From Pelagicoccus enzymogenes (GTDB lineage: Bacteria; Verrucomicrobiota; Verrucomicrobiia; Opitutales; Opitutaceae): a stretch of DNA of 64,000 bases. Numbering within the stretch: the stretch's first letter is position 1; each line of letters begins with the position of its first letter. Positions 17,786 to 27,046 of the stretch are shown here, in pieces. The translations under genes were made by a program, and so were the position numbers. The stretch lies in the NCBI RefSeq assembly GCF_014803405.1, contig NZ_JACYFG010000006.1, positions 503,501 through 567,500 of the forward strand, in the 5' to 3' direction. The notes under the pieces are model-generated. The model made no database searches, had not been told where the DNA came from, and saw nothing but the letters and a program-made list of their open reading frames with translations.

Positions 17786-18964
17786 ATGCCCGACAACGAC
17801 TCCCCACAAAAACGATTCACCACGAACCAGTGGCGCCTGATTGGCGTGGCCGCGGCGATGCTTAGCCTCACCGTCATCGCCTTTTTCCTGCTCGGAGTCT
17901 TCAACCTGCTCCGCACCTTCGTGCAAACCTTCTACGGCGTGCTCTGGCCGCTCGCCGCCGCCGGAATTCTCGCCCTCATCTTTCGGCCCGTGGTGGAGTT
18001 TCTGCAGACGCGAGCTCGATTCAATCGCACCTGGTCCATCATCACCCTCTTTATCGTGGCAGCCCTTGCCCTCTCTGGAATTCTGGTCCTGGTCATCCCC
18101 GTCCTCGTCGACCAGATCCTCCTCTTCATCGAATACCTTCCTGACATCGTGGGACGCATCAGCAAGAGCCTGGCCGAGACCTATCCCAAGGTGGTCGACT
18201 TCATCTCCACGCGCCTGGGCGAAGAGAATTTAGCCCGTATCCAAGATTCCGTTTCAAACGGCATCACCACTCTCCTGCAACGCTCCGAGCCAGCCCTCAA
18301 CAACATCGTCGGTTTCGCAAGCCGTACCATCGCCATCGGGACCGGACTCGCCATCATTCCCGTCTACCTCTTCTTCATGCTGGAGAGCCGCCGCAATCTT
18401 GGCAACGACTTGCGCAGCCAGCTCTCCTTCGTTCGCGAGGACTGGCGAGAGGACATCATCTTCCTCATCAACGAATTCATTGGAAGCGTCGTATCCTTTT
18501 TTCGAGGGCAAATCGTCATCGCCTTCATCATGGGAGTTTTATTGGCAATCGGATTTCTCATCGTCGGCCTGAAATTTGCCATCATCCTCGGGCTGACCAT
18601 CGGATTCCTGAACGTGATTCCTTACCTCGGCAGCATTATCGGCCTAAGCATCGCTCTGCCGCTCGCCTATTTCCAAAAAGACGGTGGCGGCCTCAACCTG
18701 TTGATTCTCGCTACGGTCGTATTCGCCGTCGTGCAAGTCATCGAAGGATATCTTCTCACCCCGCGTATCATGGGAAAGACGACCGGCTTGCACCCCATGG
18801 TCATCATCATCGCAATTTTCTTCTGGGGCACCGCCCTTGACGGAATCCTCGGCATGATCCTCGCGATCCCGCTAACCGCTTTCTTCGTCGTCGCATGGCG
18901 CCTCGCCAAACGAAAGTACCTTGATCGTATCCAAAAGGAAAACACAGCGAGCTCGCAGTCCTAG
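17786..18964 (+). CDS. AI-2E family (PerM/TqsA-type) transporter
   Basis: A 392-residue membrane protein with about eight helices. The N-terminus is charged ('MPDNDSPQKRFTTNQWR'), followed by three tightly packed helices, then a periplasmic or peripheral helical domain (about 120-190). The C-terminal half holds the family core: 'GFLNVIPYLGSIIGL' with the conserved P-YLG motif and 'GYLLTPRIMGKTTGLHPM'. Members export AI-2 or act as Na+/H+ antiporters, and the sequence does not distinguish these. It lies 50 bp after hrpA on the same strand with no terminator visible between. Confidence 0.9.
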   Translation: MPDNDSPQKRFTTNQWRLIGVAAAMLSLTVIAFFLLGVFNLLRTFVQTFYGVLWPLAAAGILALIFRPVVEFLQTRARFNRTWSIITLFIVAALALSGILVLVIPVLVDQILLFIEYLPDIVGRISKSLAETYPKVVDFISTRLGEENLARIQDSVSNGITTLLQRSEPALNNIVGFASRTIAIGTGLAIIPVYLFFMLESRRNLGNDLRSQLSFVREDWREDIIFLINEFIGSVVSFFRGQIVIAFIMGVLLAIGFLIVGLKFAIILGLTIGFLNVIPYLGSIIGLSIALPLAYFQKDGGGLNLLILATVVFAVVQVIEGYLLTPRIMGKTTGLHPMVIIIAIFFWGTALDGILGMILAIPLTAFFVVAWRLAKRKYLDRIQKENTASSQS

Positions 18965-18990
18965 AGGAACCCCACTCCGGCATGAATGAA

Positions 18991-19020
18991 AAAAAGCGGA
19001 ACGCTACGCGCGTTCCGCTC
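18991..19020 (-). terminator. Rho-independent terminator for the gene at 19058-19600
   Basis: Stem AGCGGAACGC / GCGTTCCGCT with a 5-base loop; on the minus strand it is followed directly by seven T. It sits between two convergent genes and may serve both. Confidence 0.8.
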
Positions 19021-19057
19021 TCGTTCGGCAATCCGGGAATCCTCCCATCCCGATCGC

Positions 19058-19600
19058 CTAAGATTCTATCGTTTTCTTCTTGAGCTTGCGAAGAGCGTCA
19101 CGAAACGCGTCCTCGGCGCTGCCGGCGAACTGCTTGCCCACATCCCAACCGTTGAAGACTGCGATGCTGCTTCGCATACCGTGAAAAGTCCCCAGGGCAG
19201 TCTTTTCCCCGTCGGCATTCCAATAATTGGCGGCAACTGTGAACTGGTACATTCCCGCAGCCCCGCGACGCCAGTCGATGACTTTCAATTCTATTCCCGA
19301 CTGACCCGCTTCCCGGGCTGCTCCGTTGTATTCAAACTCGTAGTCGCCCAGCCACTTTTCGCGGCGAGCTGCGTCTGCGAACGCTTCTCGCAAGAGATCC
19401 TCGCGAATGTCTTCCGCATCGAAGTCGCCGATTGCATGGATGTCGTCGACCCAAATCGTTACTTCCTGATTCACTTTCGAATCCTTAACGCTCGGTCCCG
19501 CGAAGCTGCTTCCAACCATAGCGAAAAACATCCCCGTAAGGGCAGCCAAGCGAAGCGTCTTCGTTAAGCCGTTACTGTTCTTTGAGTTATGGTTCCTCAT
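19058..19600 (-). CDS. Exported hypothetical protein, 180 residues
   Basis: The start is placed at the ATG at 19600, which has GAGGAA about nine bases upstream; the open frame extends to 19792 without coding character. The N-terminus is a long signal peptide with a polar n-region ('MRNHNSKNSNGLTKTLR') and a hydrophobic core ending 'MVGSSFAGP'. The mature protein has acidic and basic segments, 'EVTIWVDDIHAIGDFDAEDIREDLLREAF' in two halves, and a Lys-rich end 'LRKLKKK'. No family was recognised. It is divergently arranged with the pqiA-like gene and ends at a strong terminator. Confidence 0.65.
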   Translation of the reverse strand: MRNHNSKNSNGLTKTLRLAALTGMFFAMVGSSFAGPSVKDSKVNQEVTIWVDDIHAIGDFDAEDIREDLLREAFADAARREKWLGDYEFEYNGAAREAGQSGIELKVIDWRRGAAGMYQFTVAANYWNADGEKTALGTFHGMRSSIAVFNGWDVGKQFAGSAEDAFRDALRKLKKKTIES

Positions 19601-19708
19601 CTTTGTATTCCTCTTTCTAATCTTGGTTACTGAAGTCGGAAGCTCCTCCCATCGGACACCTCCTTTTGCAGATGTATACGCGCCCTTCCAAACATTGGTT
19701 TCAAACGT

Positions 19709-20779
19709 TTGTTTTATTTTTTTGCCCACCTTGGAAGTTTCACGCGGATTGCAATTGCCTCCGGGCGCCGAAAGCGAAGCATTCTCTACCACCTCGAAAC
19801 AAAGAGCTTCGCAACCTCCCCCCGAAAGCTCGGGTACGCCTATTCATCCGTGCTAAGACCAAGACCATCCTCTGCGCTGCCCCTCTCTATTGGAGCCCTC
19901 ATCTGCTGGGCCTTCGCCCTATACTTTCCCCTCGCCACCGTCGAAAAGCTAGGCATCAGCGTTTCGAACAATCTCCTATCGATCGGCCAGACTTTCCGCG
20001 AAGAGGGTCAGTGGCTGCTTGGGCTCTGCGTCGACGTTTTAACGGTAGCGATTCCGAGCCTCATGTTCCTTCTCCTGCCCCTGACCGCAAACGGTAGTGC
20101 GGCTAAGTGCGAAAGCCAGGCTGGCACCCTTCTATCCTTCGCCAAAGCGTGGGCCATGCCGGAGGTGTTCTGCTTGTCGATACTGGTCGCTTTCATAAAG
20201 CTGGGCGACTTGGCGGAAGCGAAGCTTTCCCCCGGGTTCTATTTCCTTCTCGCGGCCGCCTTGCTGCTCACCTACCTGCTGCAGCAAATCAAGCTGCCGC
20301 AAGCGACGCACCGCAAAAACGCCAGATCTTCAATCGCCTACCTTATCGCCGCTACGCTCCTGCTGATCCCTGCGAATGTGCTTCCTATCATGACCGTATC
20401 CACGGCGCACGGAAGCCGAAGCAGCACCTTGATCTCAGGCGTAGCAGACCTTGCGAGTCATGGACTGTGGGGAATCGCCGCCATCGTATTCATCGCCTCG
20501 ATCCTCGTTCCCTTCGGAAAGGTTGGCGGACTTGCCTGGCTCCTTACCCTGAGGCCCCCAAACGCCTCGGGCGCCTTTCCAGCTAAATGGTATCGCGTCA
20601 TCGATTTCATCGGCCGTTGGTCGATGCTAGACATCTTCCTCATCGGAGCCCTCGCCGGACTCGTGGAATTCGGCAGTCTGGCCACTATCGCGCCCGGGCC
20701 CGCCGCTCCCCTCTTCGCCGCAGCGGTTATTCTGACCATCATCGCTGTCGAACGTTTCCCGAACGACTCAAGACCATGA
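19709..20779 (+). CDS. pqiA: PqiA-like membrane protein without zinc-finger motifs
   Basis: Two PqiA domains, each of about four helices: 'ALYFPLATVEKLGISVSNNLL' in the first and 'ANVLPIMTVSTAHGSRSSTL' in the second, the latter matching the PqiA signature. E. coli PqiA/YebS works with an MCE protein to move lipids between the membranes. The CxxC ribbons that usually precede each PqiA domain are absent here. The frame opens at a TTG at 19709, but the first 45 residues look non-native; the GTG at 19847 is an alternative. Its stop overlaps the start of the MCE gene (ATGA), so the two are translationally coupled. Confidence 0.8.
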   Translation: MFYFFAHLGSFTRIAIASGRRKRSILYHLETKSFATSPRKLGYAYSSVLRPRPSSALPLSIGALICWAFALYFPLATVEKLGISVSNNLLSIGQTFREEGQWLLGLCVDVLTVAIPSLMFLLLPLTANGSAAKCESQAGTLLSFAKAWAMPEVFCLSILVAFIKLGDLAEAKLSPGFYFLLAAALLLTYLLQQIKLPQATHRKNARSSIAYLIAATLLLIPANVLPIMTVSTAHGSRSSTLISGVADLASHGLWGIAAIVFIASILVPFGKVGGLAWLLTLRPPNASGAFPAKWYRVIDFIGRWSMLDIFLIGALAGLVEFGSLATIAPGPAAPLFAAAVILTIIAVERFPNDSRP

Positions 20780-21645
20780 ATCAAGCTCAAGAAAGCTCAC
20801 AACATAACCCTACTCCCAACCCAAACTCGCTCCTCGTTTGGATCGTGCCCCTGGTCGCCTTGCTGGTGGGCGGCTACATGATCGTGAAGGAAGTGTCGCA
20901 GCAAGGGCCACAGATCACCATCCTGTTCGAGAACGGAGAAGGGATCGAAGCGGGCAAAACCGTGCTGCAGCACAAAGGGGTCAAGGTGGGGCTGGTGGAG
21001 TCCGTGCGACTCAGCGCCGACCTCGAACATGTCGAGGCCACCGTTAAGCTTCAAAAATCTGCCAAAGGGCTCGCAAGAGAGAGCTCCAAATTCTGGATAC
21101 TGAGGCCAGAAATCGGCATCGAAGGCATCCGCGGACTCGGAACGCTTATTAGCGGCCCGACCATTCAAGTGCAGCCTGGAGTGGGACCTTTACAGAAGCA
21201 ATTTACCGCCGAGAAACGTCCCCCGCTCAAGGGCAGCGAACTCGGCTACCACTACTACTTAAGCGTCTCCCAACTCGGATCCCTCAAGCCAGGCTCCCCA
21301 GTCCTATACCGCCAATACAAAGTGGGAGAAGTGCTGGAAACCGAGCTTGCCGCTGACGCGACAGCGATTCGAGTCAAGATTCTCGTCAACTCTCCCTACG
21401 ACAAGCTGGTACGAACCGACAGCGTTTTTTGGAACGCGAGCGGCATCGCCATGAGCGTCGGTCTGCTGGGCGCAAAAATCCAAACCGACTCCCTGCAATC
21501 CGTGCTGGCGGGAGGAATCATGTTCGCCACTCCGGAAAACAAGGGAGAGCTGGCCGAACTCGCCCCCGAGAATTTAGAATTCGAGCTGCATACCGAGCTA
21601 GACGAAGATTGGCTCAAGTGGAGCCCAAAGATCTCCTTGCAATAG
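20776..21645 (+). CDS. pqiB: MlaD/PqiB-type MCE-domain protein
   Basis: A 289-residue protein. One N-terminal helix ('LLVWIVPLVALLVGGYMIV') anchors it in the inner membrane, followed by two MCE domains: 'ITILFENGEGIEAGKTVLQHKG' split over residues 45-70 and a second around 'YHYYLSVSQLGSLKPGSPVLYR' (about 155-250). MCE proteins form hexameric rings or tubes that shuttle lipids across the periplasm. E. coli PqiB has three MCE domains, so this is a short version. The ATG at 20776 overlaps the pqiA-like stop, and a terminator follows 13 bp after its own stop. Confidence 0.88.
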   Translation: MNQAQESSQHNPTPNPNSLLVWIVPLVALLVGGYMIVKEVSQQGPQITILFENGEGIEAGKTVLQHKGVKVGLVESVRLSADLEHVEATVKLQKSAKGLARESSKFWILRPEIGIEGIRGLGTLISGPTIQVQPGVGPLQKQFTAEKRPPLKGSELGYHYYLSVSQLGSLKPGSPVLYRQYKVGEVLETELAADATAIRVKILVNSPYDKLVRTDSVFWNASGIAMSVGLLGAKIQTDSLQSVLAGGIMFATPENKGELAELAPENLEFELHTELDEDWLKWSPKISLQ

Positions 21646-21654
21646 CGTATTCAC

Positions 21655-21690
21655 AAAAAAAGGACAGGCATCTCCGCCTGTCCTTTCGCT
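21655..21690. terminator. Bidirectional rho-independent terminator
   Basis: AAAGGACAGGC / GCCTGTCCTTT around ATCTCC, flanked by an A run on the left and a T-rich run on the right, between the convergent pqiB and pntB genes. Confidence 0.85.
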
Positions 21691-21709
21691 TTGAATGTAA
21701 ATCGCTTGA

Positions 21710-23125
21710 TCAGGATCCCTTCAGCTCATTGACGAGCGAGGAAATCGTCGCCTTCGCGTCGCCGTAAATCATACAGGTGTTCTCCATAAGGAAGAGCTTG
21801 TTCACCAAACCGGAGAAGCCCTTGCCTTGGCCGCGCTTGAGCACGAAGACCGTCTTCGCGTTGTGCGCTTCGATGATCGGCATTCCGTAGATCGGACTCT
21901 CTGGATCGTTGGCGGCAGCCGGATTGACCACGTCGTTGGCCCCGATTACGATGGCGACGTCAACGGTCGGCATCATGGGATTAACCGTGTCCATTTCCAG
22001 CAGCTTCTCGTACTCCACGTCCGCTTCAGCAAGCAAGACGTTCATGTGGCCCGGCATGCGCCCCGCCACTGGGTGAATCGCGAAGTTCGCCTCGCAACCG
22101 TTCTCTTCCAGCAACTCGGCAAGCTCTTTCACCACGTGCTGAGCTTGAGCAACCGCCATACCGTATCCAGGTATGAATACAACGGAACTCGCCGCTTCTA
22201 GCACGTAGAATGCGTCTTCCACGCTGATGGCCTTCGGTTCGCGATCGTCGTCGTCGCCTCCACCACCGCTCGCCGCGCCGAAGCCGCTGAAGAGCACGTT
22301 GCCGAGCGAACGGTTCATGGCCTTACACATGATGACCGTAAGGATCAAACCACTGGCTCCCACCAAACAGCCGGCTACGATCAATACGTTATTGTAGATC
22401 ACAAAGCCCGCCGCCGAAGCCGCGACCCCCGACAAACTGTTGAGCAAGGAAATCACCACCGGCATGTCGCCGCCACCGATCGGCATTACTCCCATAATTC
22501 CGAAAAGGAGAGCGAGAGCGATACCTGTGAGGAAGAGCTTGTAGGCAAGTTCCAAATCCGTGCTCCAAGTGAATACCGCGCCCACCGCGAGAATCGCGAT
22601 CAACAGCAGGATATTGAGAGCCTTTTGCCCAGCGAAAACCATAGCGCTTCCACTCAGTTTCCCAGACAGCTTTCCGTAAGCGAACAAGGAACCAGTAAAG
22701 GTTACCCCACCGATCAGCATCGCCGCGTAAATAACGAAACCGCTGAAAACAGTGTTGGCCTGCATCTCGAGTTCGTAAGCCACCCAACCAATTTCGCGCA
22801 CCTTTTCAAACTCCGCCCAAGCGACCAGCAAACTCGCCAAACCGCCGAAGCCATTGAAGAGAGCCACCAGCTCCGGCATCGCCGTCATCTTGACCATGCG
22901 AGCCGCGGCGAGACCGATCGCGCTACCGACCACCAAACCGCCGATTATCCAGGTGTAGTCCAAGCCGTCCGCCAGCAGCGTCACCACCACGGCAAGCAAC
23001 ATGCCCAGACCGGAAACCATATTGCCGCGGCGGGCCGTATCGGCCGAACCCAGCATCTTGATACCAAATACGAAGAGCGTAGCCGCCGCAACGTACGCCA
23101 AATTAATAAGATCGTTCGCATCCAT
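21710..23125 (-). CDS. pntB: NAD(P) transhydrogenase subunit beta
   Basis: A 471-residue protein with eight to nine membrane helices in the first 270 residues and the NADP(H)-binding dIII domain at the end. dIII shows 'VVFIPGYGMAVAQAQHVVKEL', 'HPVAGRMPGHMNVLLAEADV' and 'VAIVIGANDVVNPAA', all diagnostic. It couples proton entry to hydride transfer from NADH to NADP+, supplying NADPH. It is the last gene of a three-gene operon; the pntAB stop is 6 bp from its ATG. Confidence 0.95.
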   Translation of the reverse strand: MDANDLINLAYVAAATLFVFGIKMLGSADTARRGNMVSGLGMLLAVVVTLLADGLDYTWIIGGLVVGSAIGLAAARMVKMTAMPELVALFNGFGGLASLLVAWAEFEKVREIGWVAYELEMQANTVFSGFVIYAAMLIGGVTFTGSLFAYGKLSGKLSGSAMVFAGQKALNILLLIAILAVGAVFTWSTDLELAYKLFLTGIALALLFGIMGVMPIGGGDMPVVISLLNSLSGVAASAAGFVIYNNVLIVAGCLVGASGLILTVIMCKAMNRSLGNVLFSGFGAASGGGGDDDDREPKAISVEDAFYVLEAASSVVFIPGYGMAVAQAQHVVKELAELLEENGCEANFAIHPVAGRMPGHMNVLLAEADVEYEKLLEMDTVNPMMPTVDVAIVIGANDVVNPAAANDPESPIYGMPIIEAHNAKTVFVLKRGQGKGFSGLVNKLFLMENTCMIYGDAKATISSLVNELKGS

Positions 23126-23131
23126 GACAGC

Positions 23132-23416
23132 TTACTTCCCCTTCTTCTTGAACATCTGCAGCATGCGATCGGTAACCGCATACCCCCCAACCACGTTCAC
23201 CGTGGCGAAGACGAGAGCGGCCACTCCCAAGATCATGCCGATCGTTCCTTCCGCTTCCGAACGGATCGCGAGCAATGCGCCCACCACCGTGATTCCCGAG
23301 ATCGCGTTCGATCCCGACATCAACGGCGTGTGCAACTGCGAAGGCACCTTGCTGATCAGCTCCAAGCCGAGAAAGGCCGCGAGCACGAATATGAAAAATA
23401 GTAGTACAAGATCCAT
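23132..23416 (-). CDS. pntAB: NAD(P) transhydrogenase subunit alpha 2 (membrane part)
   Basis: A 94-residue protein with three membrane helices: 'LVLLFFIFVLAAFLGLELI', a middle helix after 'VPSQLHTPLMSGSNAISGI', and 'MILGVAALVFATVNVVGGY'. The 'TPLMSG.NAISG' loop is the family signature. The alpha subunit is split into two genes here, as in Rhodospirillum and Thermus, whereas E. coli has a single fused pntA. Confidence 0.95.
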   Translation of the reverse strand: MDLVLLFFIFVLAAFLGLELISKVPSQLHTPLMSGSNAISGITVVGALLAIRSEAEGTIGMILGVAALVFATVNVVGGYAVTDRMLQMFKKKGK

Positions 23417-23451
23417 AGTGTATCCAGTTTTTGCTTATTGCCGATTTGAGG

Positions 23452-24606
23452 TTATTTGGCGAATCGCTCGTGGACGATGGAACCGCCCTGCGTAATGACG
23501 CAGCCTTTCAGGATTTCGTCGGAGAGATCGCTCTTGATCGTCTTCGACTCAGCATCCCAGAAATGCTCGATGAAGTTGTATAGGTTTGCCGAATACATCT
23601 GGCTCGCATGGGCAGCGACCCCGCACTCGAGCTTGCCAATCCCAAGGATGCGAACGCCATTGGAAGTTACCACTTCCTCGTCCAGCTTGGAGCCTTCCAC
23701 GTTTCCACCCGACTCCACGGCGAGGTCCACTACCACGCTACCGTGCTTCATGCCGCTGAGCATGCGCTCGTCGACAATCATGGGAGCCTTGCGACCGAAA
23801 AGCTTCGCCGTAGTGATTACGATATCGGACTGGGCGCAAACCTTGGCCATGCCCGCCTTTTGCATTTCCTTCTGCTCCTCGGTCAGCTCCTTGGCATAAC
23901 CCTGATCGGTCTGGCCCACTTCGCCGAGATCGATCTTCACGAACTTGGCCCCGAGCGACTTGACCTGCTCTTCGACCACCGGACGCGTGTCGAAGGCGTC
24001 TACTCGCGCCCCAAGACGCTTGGCGGTAGCGATCGCCTGCAAACCAGCGACTCCCACACCAATGACAAACACCCGAGCCGGAGATATCGTGCCGGCCGGC
24101 GTCATCATCATCGGCAGAATCCGATTGAGCCGCTCCGCAGCCTTCAAGACGGCAAAGTAGCCGGCAAGGTTCGCCTGCGAGCTCAGGCCGTCCATCTTCT
24201 GGGCCAGAGTCGTGCGCGGGATCATCTCCATGCTGACCGCCGTCACGCCGCTCTCGGCAAGCTTGCCGATCAACTCGCCTTCATTGAAAGGATCTAGAAA
24301 TCCGACCGACCAAGACCCGCTTTTCTGGGCCGTCGCTTCTTCCATACTCGGCTTGCTCAAACGCAAAACCATGTCGGCAGCCGCGATTTCACCCGCCCGA
24401 TCGCTCGAGATCCGAGCGCCCGCAGCAGTGTAGTCATCGTCGAGATAGTAGCTGGCCGCGCCAGCTCCCGATTCCACCACGATCTCGAGACCAAGGCCTA
24501 CGAGACGCTTTACAGATTCTGGAATGAGAGCGACGCGCTTTTCCGATTCGGAGGTTTCAGAGGGAACGAATACACGCATGGGAGCAACCTTGCCCATAAG
24601 ATTCAT
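23452..24606 (-). CDS. pntAA: NAD(P) transhydrogenase subunit alpha 1 (NAD-binding part)
   Basis: A 384-residue soluble dI subunit homologous to alanine dehydrogenase. The core opens 'MRVFVPSETSESEKRVALIP' and includes 'GVGVAGLQAIATAKRLGARV' (the Rossmann Gly motif near residue 180), 'QTDQGYAKELT' with the mobile-loop region after it, and 'GSVVVDLAVESGGN'. The ATG at 24579 matches the usual family N-terminus better than the listed ATG at 24606, which adds 9 residues. It is first in the operon; a 480-bp gene-free region upstream should hold the promoter. Confidence 0.93.
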   Translation of the reverse strand: MNLMGKVAPMRVFVPSETSESEKRVALIPESVKRLVGLGLEIVVESGAGAASYYLDDDYTAAGARISSDRAGEIAAADMVLRLSKPSMEEATAQKSGSWSVGFLDPFNEGELIGKLAESGVTAVSMEMIPRTTLAQKMDGLSSQANLAGYFAVLKAAERLNRILPMMMTPAGTISPARVFVIGVGVAGLQAIATAKRLGARVDAFDTRPVVEEQVKSLGAKFVKIDLGEVGQTDQGYAKELTEEQKEMQKAGMAKVCAQSDIVITTAKLFGRKAPMIVDERMLSGMKHGSVVVDLAVESGGNVEGSKLDEEVVTSNGVRILGIGKLECGVAAHASQMYSANLYNFIEHFWDAESKTIKSDLSDEILKGCVITQGGSIVHERFAK

Positions 24607-25086
24607 GAAATCAATTCAATCTAGATATGAGCAAATGTGATAGTTGCAGATCTTAGCTGAGGCTATATCTCATATAACCTGTTCTAATTCTCCCAAACGC
24701 TAAATTTATAGCCGTTTCTTAGCGCCCTCCGACACAAGCGGGAGAAAATCGAAAAGGAACGGCCAAGCTCGCGCAAATTGCGTTCGCTTGGCCGCGTATC
24801 ATCACCCCTGTAAAGATAGCGCCCCTGTACGCTGCTGCTCTAAATTGCGAAGCTACTTGAACAAACTACTACTGAAAAAACGCGGGCTGAGACGGGCGAG
24901 TACCAGCACGGAAATTCGCAAACAAGAGTGGAAGCGTTCCTGCGGAGCGAACGGGGAAGTTCGCGACCACGCGGGGCAGCCAGCCAAACCCCAGCCTGCC
25001 ATGGGACCCTTCAAGAATCCTCGCAATTTTATCGTCTCTCAACCGCGCCCCTTCCTGAACGGCCGCGGTTCGAATGAAAGCCCCAC
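24607..25086. other. Intergenic region upstream of pntAA, with one strong hairpin
   Basis: 480 bp without a coding frame. The end near 24607 should carry the pnt promoter; an AT-rich stretch lies at 24640-24720. The hairpin at 24770-24794 is listed separately. A CTGAGA box near 24889 recalls thiamine riboswitches, but the rest of that structure is absent. Confidence 0.5.
24770..24794 (-). terminator. Hairpin, probable terminator of the symporter gene
   Basis: Nine-bp stem CGGCCAAGC / GCTTGGCCG enclosing an inner CGCAA/TTGCG stem. On the minus strand it is followed by TTCCTTTTCGATTTTC. It is about 290 bp past the symporter stop, so the assignment is moderate. Confidence 0.5.
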
Positions 25087-26889
25087 TCAGCTTGGGTCTT
25101 TTTCCCGGTTCAAGGGATCAAGCCAGCTGCGCTTCAGCACGCAGCTGGTGAACAGGAAGATCCCCACGCAGATCCACATCGACTTGAATTCCCGTATCAC
25201 CAGGAACAGCGGGGTGATCACCAACATGAAGTGCCAGACGATGCCCACCACGATGTTGAAGATGTGCCGCGGCCAATCCTTGTTGGCTTCGATCTCCGGC
25301 TTCCTATTGCGCACCTCCTCGATGACGGGGCCCCAAAGCCCCCAAGGGTGCACTTTACGGTAGAAGGAGCAAAGCGTATCCATATCCTCGTGACGAGAGC
25401 ACAAGCTTCCGACCACCGCAGCAACGAGGGAGATCAGGAACACTGCCGGAAACAGCTGGATGAAGGAATACTGCGGAAAGAGCTCCGGCAAGCTCACCGA
25501 GCTCGCGATCCCGCCTAGCATGCCACAAAAATAGCCCACTCCGTTGAAACGCCACCAATGCCACTTCAAGATGTTGGGCGCCGCATAGCCGCCCCACAGG
25601 CCGCCTACGATCCAGCCCATGATATCGTTGATGCTGTCCATGAAGATGCTGATGCCCACTCCCAGAGCCACCACGAGGATGGAGGCGAGGTAGCAGAGCT
25701 TCACGTAGCTCTCGGGCGACTGGTTCGGACGCAAGTAGCGCTTATAGACGTCGTTTACGAGGTAGGCCGCTCCCGCGTTGATCGTGGAGTCGAAAGTGGA
25801 CATGAAGGCCGCCAAGAAGCCGACGATGATCAAGCCCTTGAGGCCGATAGGCACAAACTCGCTCACCACGTGCGGCAATACCAGTTCGTAGTCGAAGGCC
25901 GGGTCCTGCAGCCTCAGGTCGCTCGAGTAGTAAACCAGACCGAGCACCACGATTCCCGTCACGAGAATCCAGCGGGGAAACAATGCCAGCGATACCAAGC
26001 TGCTCATCAAGGCCGCTTCCCTCGGGTTGCGGGTCGCCAGCAATCGCTGCATGTCGAAGTTCGGGGCCGGCCCCGCTACGCTCACCAGCACACCCTTGAA
26101 CATCATCATCATGAAAAACGGGAAGAACAGCTCGTAACCTTGCAGCTGGATAATGTCGTTGAGCTGCGGCAGCAGGCCGCTCCAGTCCAAGTCCAACTCC
26201 CGCCCGAACCAAACGCTGCCCCACCCTTCCGGCGTGACCGCCGCGATCGATTCCGCCGAGGTGAATACCATCGCGTAGTAGCCGATCACCACCGAGATAG
26301 CGATGAGCAGGGCAAACTGGACGATATCGGTGAAGATCACGCTGCGAATCCCTCCCAAGGTCGCGTAAAGCAGGGAAATGCTTATCAACAAAAAGGCATA
26401 GGTCGTGGGCTCCAAGGTATCCGGCAAGAAAATCGAGGCGAAGCCCGCCAAGCCCTTGAAGGCGTAAGCCGAGAAGCTCACGACGCTGAGCAGGGCGAAA
26501 ACCACCAGGACCATACGAGCCATCTCCAGGCCCACCGCGTTCTTGAAACGGGTCGTCATCCAGTCCGCCCCCGTCAAGGCGCCCGAGCGACGCACCCATT
26601 GCGAGAGATAGACCATCAGGAAAACCTGGTTGTAGGTCGGCCACAGCCACGGCAACCACGCCCCTTTCGCCCCGTAGATGAAGACCACCGAGACCAACCA
26701 CATGGTGCCCGCGATATCGAACATGGAGGACGCGTTGGAAATCCCCAGCAGGTACCAGGGCACCTTGCGGCTCCCTAAGAAATAGGACTCCAGGCTCACC
26801 CTCGCCTTGCGGCGCATCACCACCCCGAACGCCAGGACCGCCGCCAGGTACAATGCGATCAGAGACAGGTCTAGGGCATGGAGATCCAT
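25087..26889 (-). CDS. Sodium:solute symporter (SSS family)
   Basis: A 600-residue protein with about 13 membrane helices. The N-terminus has the SSS pattern 'LALYLAAVLAFGVVMRRKA'-like first helix, 'SLESYFLGSRKVPWYLLGIS' and the unwound helix region 'SSMFDIAGTMWLV'. 'FLAAFMSTFDSTINAGAAYLVND' is the core signature, with the conserved Ser/Thr that bind Na+. The solute (sugar, amino acid or other) is not readable from the sequence. It stands alone, and downstream lies the hairpin at 24770-24794. Confidence 0.88.
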   Translation of the reverse strand: MDLHALDLSLIALYLAAVLAFGVVMRRKARVSLESYFLGSRKVPWYLLGISNASSMFDIAGTMWLVSVVFIYGAKGAWLPWLWPTYNQVFLMVYLSQWVRRSGALTGADWMTTRFKNAVGLEMARMVLVVFALLSVVSFSAYAFKGLAGFASIFLPDTLEPTTYAFLLISISLLYATLGGIRSVIFTDIVQFALLIAISVVIGYYAMVFTSAESIAAVTPEGWGSVWFGRELDLDWSGLLPQLNDIIQLQGYELFFPFFMMMMFKGVLVSVAGPAPNFDMQRLLATRNPREAALMSSLVSLALFPRWILVTGIVVLGLVYYSSDLRLQDPAFDYELVLPHVVSEFVPIGLKGLIIVGFLAAFMSTFDSTINAGAAYLVNDVYKRYLRPNQSPESYVKLCYLASILVVALGVGISIFMDSINDIMGWIVGGLWGGYAAPNILKWHWWRFNGVGYFCGMLGGIASSVSLPELFPQYSFIQLFPAVFLISLVAAVVGSLCSRHEDMDTLCSFYRKVHPWGLWGPVIEEVRNRKPEIEANKDWPRHIFNIVVGIVWHFMLVITPLFLVIREFKSMWICVGIFLFTSCVLKRSWLDPLNREKDPS

Positions 26890-26940
26890 CGATTAAAACA
26901 GGGAGGGCAGAGGGAGGTACGGGAGGGACAAGGACCTCAA

Positions 26941-26960
26941 TAAAACGAGGCCAGCCTCGC
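26941..26960 (-). terminator. Short rho-independent terminator
   Basis: On the minus strand, stem CGAGG/CCTCG with loop CTGG is followed by TTTTATT, about 90 bp past the stop of the gene at 27047-27466. Confidence 0.6.
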
Positions 26961-27046
26961 AGAACACAAGGCTACAAAGGAGCAAACACCGTTAAATCTC
27001 TAAGTCCTACAAGTTTATGCCCACAAACCTGAAAAACCGAGGGCGC

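Noticed and set aside
24880-24960. CTGAGA box resembling a TPP riboswitch
   Set aside because: The second conserved half of the aptamer is missing and the downstream + strand holds no thiamine gene.
25060-25085. GGTTCGAAT, like a tRNA T-loop
   Set aside because: No acceptor or anticodon stem can be formed around it; no tRNA was found in the window.
24788-25363. 191-codon + strand frame upstream of and overlapping the symporter gene
   Set aside because: It overlaps the conserved symporter C-terminus on the other strand and has no recognisable motif or ribosome site.
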